From: Pterois miles
Lineage: Eukaryota > Chordata > Actinopteri > Perciformes > Scorpaenidae
NCBI GenBank assembly: GCA_947000775.1
Contig: CAMQGK010000008.1
Span: 4,296,001-4,360,000, forward strand
DNA length: 64,000 nucleotides
Direction of reading: 5' to 3'
Part shown: positions 60,545 through 64,000 of the stretch, piece by piece
Layout: every line of letters begins with the position of its first letter
How positions within the stretch are numbered: position 1 is the first letter of the stretch
Program-made: the position numbers and the translations under genes
The notes under the pieces: model-generated
The model's database searches: none
The model's input: only the letters and a program-made list of their open reading frames with translations
What the model was told of the DNA's origin: nothing

Positions 60545-60842
60545 CTTTTAAACGAGCCGTCTGGACTTCTGTAACGTTGTGATGTCACAACTATACAGTA
60601 ACAGGTAGAAGTGATGCTAAACTCCATGTAGTCGACACTGGTTCCTGGCTGCAGTGACGCTGTGAAGACGGCGATAGCGCATATATGGAATACTGGAAAA
60701 TGTTGACCAATCAGATTGGGCTATGTTGGGAGGGGGTGAATACAGGTATATCCAAACAGACAGTATGAGAAAAGAAACTGTTCTAAAAGAAACTCAAAAT
60801 ACAAGGATGAACCTGGTGGCGAACATAATATGTCTTCTTTAA
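60545..60842 (+). mobile_element. TTAA-flanked MITE, copy 5 (5' incomplete)
   Basis: Closest to copy 1: ccttttaaacgagccgtctggacttctgtaacgttgtgatgtcac, gctgcagtgacgctgtgaagacggcgatagcg, ttgaccaatcagattgggct, gtgaatacaggtatatcc. It ends cataatatgtcttctttaa with TTAA at 60839-60842. The left terminus, which in copy 1 lies about 120 bp further out, is missing. Confidence 0.8.
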
Positions 60843-61329
60843 ACTCCAACATTAGCGTGTATTCAACTAAATGCTTTACCCAAAACAGTGACTGCAACAA
60901 CGTTTTCCCTTTTGAGCGACATGCAGCGATGTTTGCTTATATGTAAATCAGACCAAAATCAAAACCAGGACATCACATTTACAAGCATACCTGTGAAATG
61001 TAGCACTTGACAACTCAACAATGTCAAAATGCCACAATGCGTTAAATCCCAAGCAAAGAAAAATCATTTGCAAACACTAACCCGCGTCTAATTGTATCCA
61101 CCTTTTCTGAAGAGCAGATGTTGACATTTGTACAGCGCACGCTGGGGGGAGTTGGTCTGAAAATAACTATTGGCGTCAACCCAGGATACTGTCGTCTTTA
61201 CAGTCTAATCCTTCATTGAGGCCATTGTCAAAGCCATGGGGGCGATATCGATTGTAATCTGAAAAGAGAAATCTATGGTTTTTACACACTCAGTGGCTGC
61301 CTCCCTGGTGCCTAACATTGGAGATAAAT

Positions 61330-61515
61330 CACCCCCCCCTTAAGGCCCATTATTCAGCCATTATTGGCAAGTGCTTGTGCTCACTTAATTGGACAACTTG
61401 TCTGCAACTGCCAACCCCCTGGGCTGGCCAAGACGGAGCCTAAGCCAATCAGCCTAATTGATCCCGGCAAATGGTAGTAGTCACTGCTCATGGATACTAA
61501 TGGTGGGATCATTTC
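61330..61515. other. Candidate conserved non-coding element
   Basis: Unique block: cccattattcagccattattggcaagtgc, ctcacttaattggacaacttgtctgc, aagccaatcagcctaattgatcccggcaaatgg. Repeated AATTG/CCAAT cores and no simple repeats. The inference is from texture only. Confidence 0.3.
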
Positions 61516-61654
61516 TGGAGAGGTTATGGCGATTTATTTCTAGTCACCTGGAAGAATGAGAATGTTGGCAAATTTTGAGATGATGTTTTAATACCAACAG
61601 AAATCTAAGTTATTCATTTGAAACCTCCTTCCCTTCTTCCCTTGCCTATTTTTC

Positions 61655-62120
61655 GTCTGGACCACAGAGGACCAAACGGGTAAAAGTCTGTCATTGAGTG
61701 ACTGACTGAGTGATGAAGTTACATGATTGGTTGGCCAAGGTGTGGGAGTTTCCTCATTGGCTGCTGCTCTTTCAAAATGAAAAGGCGGGGGAACATGCAA
61801 ACTTAAAATGTTTTCAGAAGTAGATTTTGGTGGACTGTTTAGACAGAATAACAGAAAGATTATGAGGAGGCCGCCATATTGTTTTCTGTTTGAAATGGCA
61901 AGCAGAAAACCAGCGAGCTATCATGTGTATTCATGTCACCGCCTGAAGGGCCAGTTGAGTGAAGCAGCGCATCCCCTAGTGTCCTCACCGTACCTGGTGG
62001 ACATTTACCGCTGGATTTAACAGTAAATACATGAACACTGAATATTTGTATAACAATTTAGCCACAAATCCACAGCCTGACCATCCGGGGTCCCGGCATA
62101 AACTTGGTTTTGACAGCTCA
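61655..62120 (+). repeat. Interspersed repeat X, copy 2
   Basis: Matches the inverted sequence at 54840-55355 from gagtgatgaagttacatgattggttggcc through tttcagaagtagattttggtgg and gaaatggcaagcagaa to the ctgaccat...cataaacttggttttgac end. It lacks about 110 bp after ggcgggggaaca that copy 1 has. Confidence 0.75.
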
Positions 62121-64000
62121 GAGAACAGAAACAAATCCTCAAATGAATCCCTAAAACAGTCAATACACTTTTCCTTTATAACACACAGGCTTCTAGATAT
62201 GTAATCGGCAAATAAAAATTGTTGATCTTAATCCCAAAGGGCAATATAGGCCACCCAAGCCGAGGTGTCCTCTGAAGACAAAAGGAGGACTCCTCCTAAG
62301 TGATTTAGTGTGGCCTCTGTCAGCAAACGTCTTTCCATGTCAGTAGCTTACAAAGCTAACACGCCTCAATTGTTTGGAGAATTACGACGTTCAGATGCAC
62401 TGCCAAAGACAGCTGTTATTTCCAACCTGTTTCATTTCTGTGGTGCAAAAAAATAAGCAAAAAAGAAAGAAGGTGAGAGTCAAGGGTAGAGGGCGTTGGG
62501 GGGGGCAAGAAGAGAGACTTGCCCCGGAGTCAAACTCAAACATCCAAGGCTCTTTGTGTTTTTCGCTTAGAGCGAAGAACAATGCACAGTTCATGGGTCC
62601 TAAAGGAGAAGAAAGGCTTCGGCCCAAATAGAAATAAATAGAACGAAATGCATTAAGAACAGAGTATGCCTATCAAATGAGCTCATCTTCTTTATGCGAT
62701 GTAAGAGAGGTACAAGTGAACTGTCGTGCGTTAAGGTATTATCCAACCGGTGCGGGGATGGAGGCAGCAAATGGGTTCAATCAGCTGAACCAGAGTCCTA
62801 ATGTTGCGCCTTATATACATCAGCGACAAAGTCGGAGGAAAGAAAGAGGAGTAGAGAGGGAGGAAGGCACTCAGCGGGCATTTTAAACACTTTGGTGTTA
62901 AGCAGACACATACTGATTCTAGTCCTATCACTCCAGCTGGAGCCAAACACACATTTACATTCAGATGCTGATTAGAAAACACAAAGAAGAATGTTCTGCG
63001 GAGTTTGAGATTTCTAATCACACTCTCTGCTTCAAGTTTGCGATAGTGTAGCGGAGTACATGTGATGTGCTTTTGATCCAATCTAGCAACTCACAAATAT
63101 ATGGGGAAGGTGGTGGGGGGGGGGGTGTTGAAAAAAAGAGACAGAAATAAATAAATAAAGGGGAGAAGAGGAGTCGGGCTTGTGTGTGGACGCCTGCTGT
63201 CAGGTCCTTCTGTCAGTGTGAAATATTGCTGATCCCACCACACCTCCAGTGGGGAGGTGCTTGTAATGATTCAGTCCTTGCGGGGGTTCAAAATGTCATC
63301 TGTCTCACCTACCTCTGAGTGTACTGTGTCCTCTAAGTGCCGACTTCTACAACATAAGGGTGGTTATTTAAAGAGATAAAGGCATAGGGATTTATTATTT
63401 AGGGTGGCTTTTTTACTGTAAGATGATGCTATTATTAGCACTGCTAATGAGCCAGCAAGGTAGTACAGTACCTTCATTAAAAGTGTTTTTTCCATAAATG
63501 CTGACTGGCACCAGAACAGTAAGTGTGACCACCTACGTGACGATTCAGCTGTGCTAGGCTGACACCTTCTGCAGGATACATTCATTCTTCAAGTGCTCGC
63601 GGACGACACAGTTCCTTATACTAGCAAGAAGATGTTGACTTTGCAACAGCCCGTTTCCCATCCGAAGACAAATTGACTGCATTCCACGCGTTAATTACCG
63701 GTGTCAGGGATCGCGGGCTGTGCTTTGCCTTTTCAACGGGCCGCATTCCAGCTCTTTGTTTTTCCCGCTTCTCGCGCTTGACCCCTCGCAGACCCCTGCT
63801 GCTCCTCCTCAGCTAATCGATAACCCGCCCTGATGAGTGGCGACTCCTTGTCACCGGTTCCTCAGCCAATGGAAATCAATAAATAACAATACCCATCTAC
63901 ATCCATGTGCTCAAAGACCATTTGCTTTTCTATTTACCTGTGGCTGGTGATATTCTGTCAAAATCGCTTTAAACAGAGGAGAAAATGTATGAGGACAAAG
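62121..64000. other. Intronic DNA to window end
   Basis: Contains a G-run near 63115-63125 and unique sequence. No exon, RNA gene or repeat family was recognised. Confidence 0.45.

Larger units (their letters stand above)
25690..64000 (+). other. Downstream pcdh7 intron (partial, at least 38.3 kb)
   Basis: I looked for a following tail exon with the family's Cys-rich CTREC...GHSD...CWMP block and did not see one. The next coding exon is therefore probably beyond the window, unless it is a very short one that I missed. The interval is dense in MITEs, SINEs and CA repeats. Confidence 0.65.

Overview
This is vertebrate nuclear DNA, most likely from a ray-finned (percomorph-like) fish. It is about 64 kb of almost entirely intronic sequence with long CA/GA/GATA microsatellites, homopolymer runs, tRNA-derived SINEs and many short inverted-repeat DNA transposons of types common in teleosts. 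It has none of the compact gene order, operons or ribosome-binding sites of a microbial genome. The species cannot be named from the sequence alone.

Only one stretch reads as a real protein-coding segment: an internal exon on the + strand at 25470-25689. It has a polypyrimidine tract and AG acceptor before it and a GT donor after it. Its 73 codons begin with the RRVTF motif and continue through a YDSGL-ESETPSSKSSSGPRLG stretch and an ERTTPDGS stretch. That is the cytoplasmic conserved-motif region of a delta-1 protocadherin, best matched to protocadherin-7 (pcdh7). The large ectodomain exon and the following tail exons lie outside the window or could not be found. The window therefore covers at least 25.4 kb of the upstream intron and at least 38.3 kb of the downstream intron.

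The rest is repeats plus unassigned intronic DNA. Upstream (1-25469) there are a degenerate MITE (about 1.68-2.03 kb), an old DNA element split by a SINE insertion (5.27-6.03 kb), a GATATATCG-rich element (9.87-10.2 kb), a hAT-type MITE with an 8-bp target duplication (12.1-12.75 kb), a Charlie-like hAT remnant (19.7-20.1 kb), a second SINE directly next to a TTAA-flanked MITE (22.84-23.62 kb), and an element with a 91-bp internal tandem repeat (24.2-24.85 kb). Downstream (25690-64000) there are four more copies of the TTAA-flanked MITE, a TAGGGATG-ended MITE, further SINEs of three families, a Harbinger-like relic with a possible MADF-domain start, a small MITE at 43.7 kb, a degenerate palindromic array at 46.2 kb, a second copy of the hAT MITE carrying an insertion, and two inverted copies of another repeat (54.8 and 61.7 kb).

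No RNA gene, CRISPR array, promoter or second gene could be supported, and no novel biological system is evident. The most useful observations are a second, in-frame splice donor inside the pcdh7 exon that would remove eight residues, the mapped transposon families with their nesting, and several unique A/T-rich blocks that resemble conserved non-coding elements.
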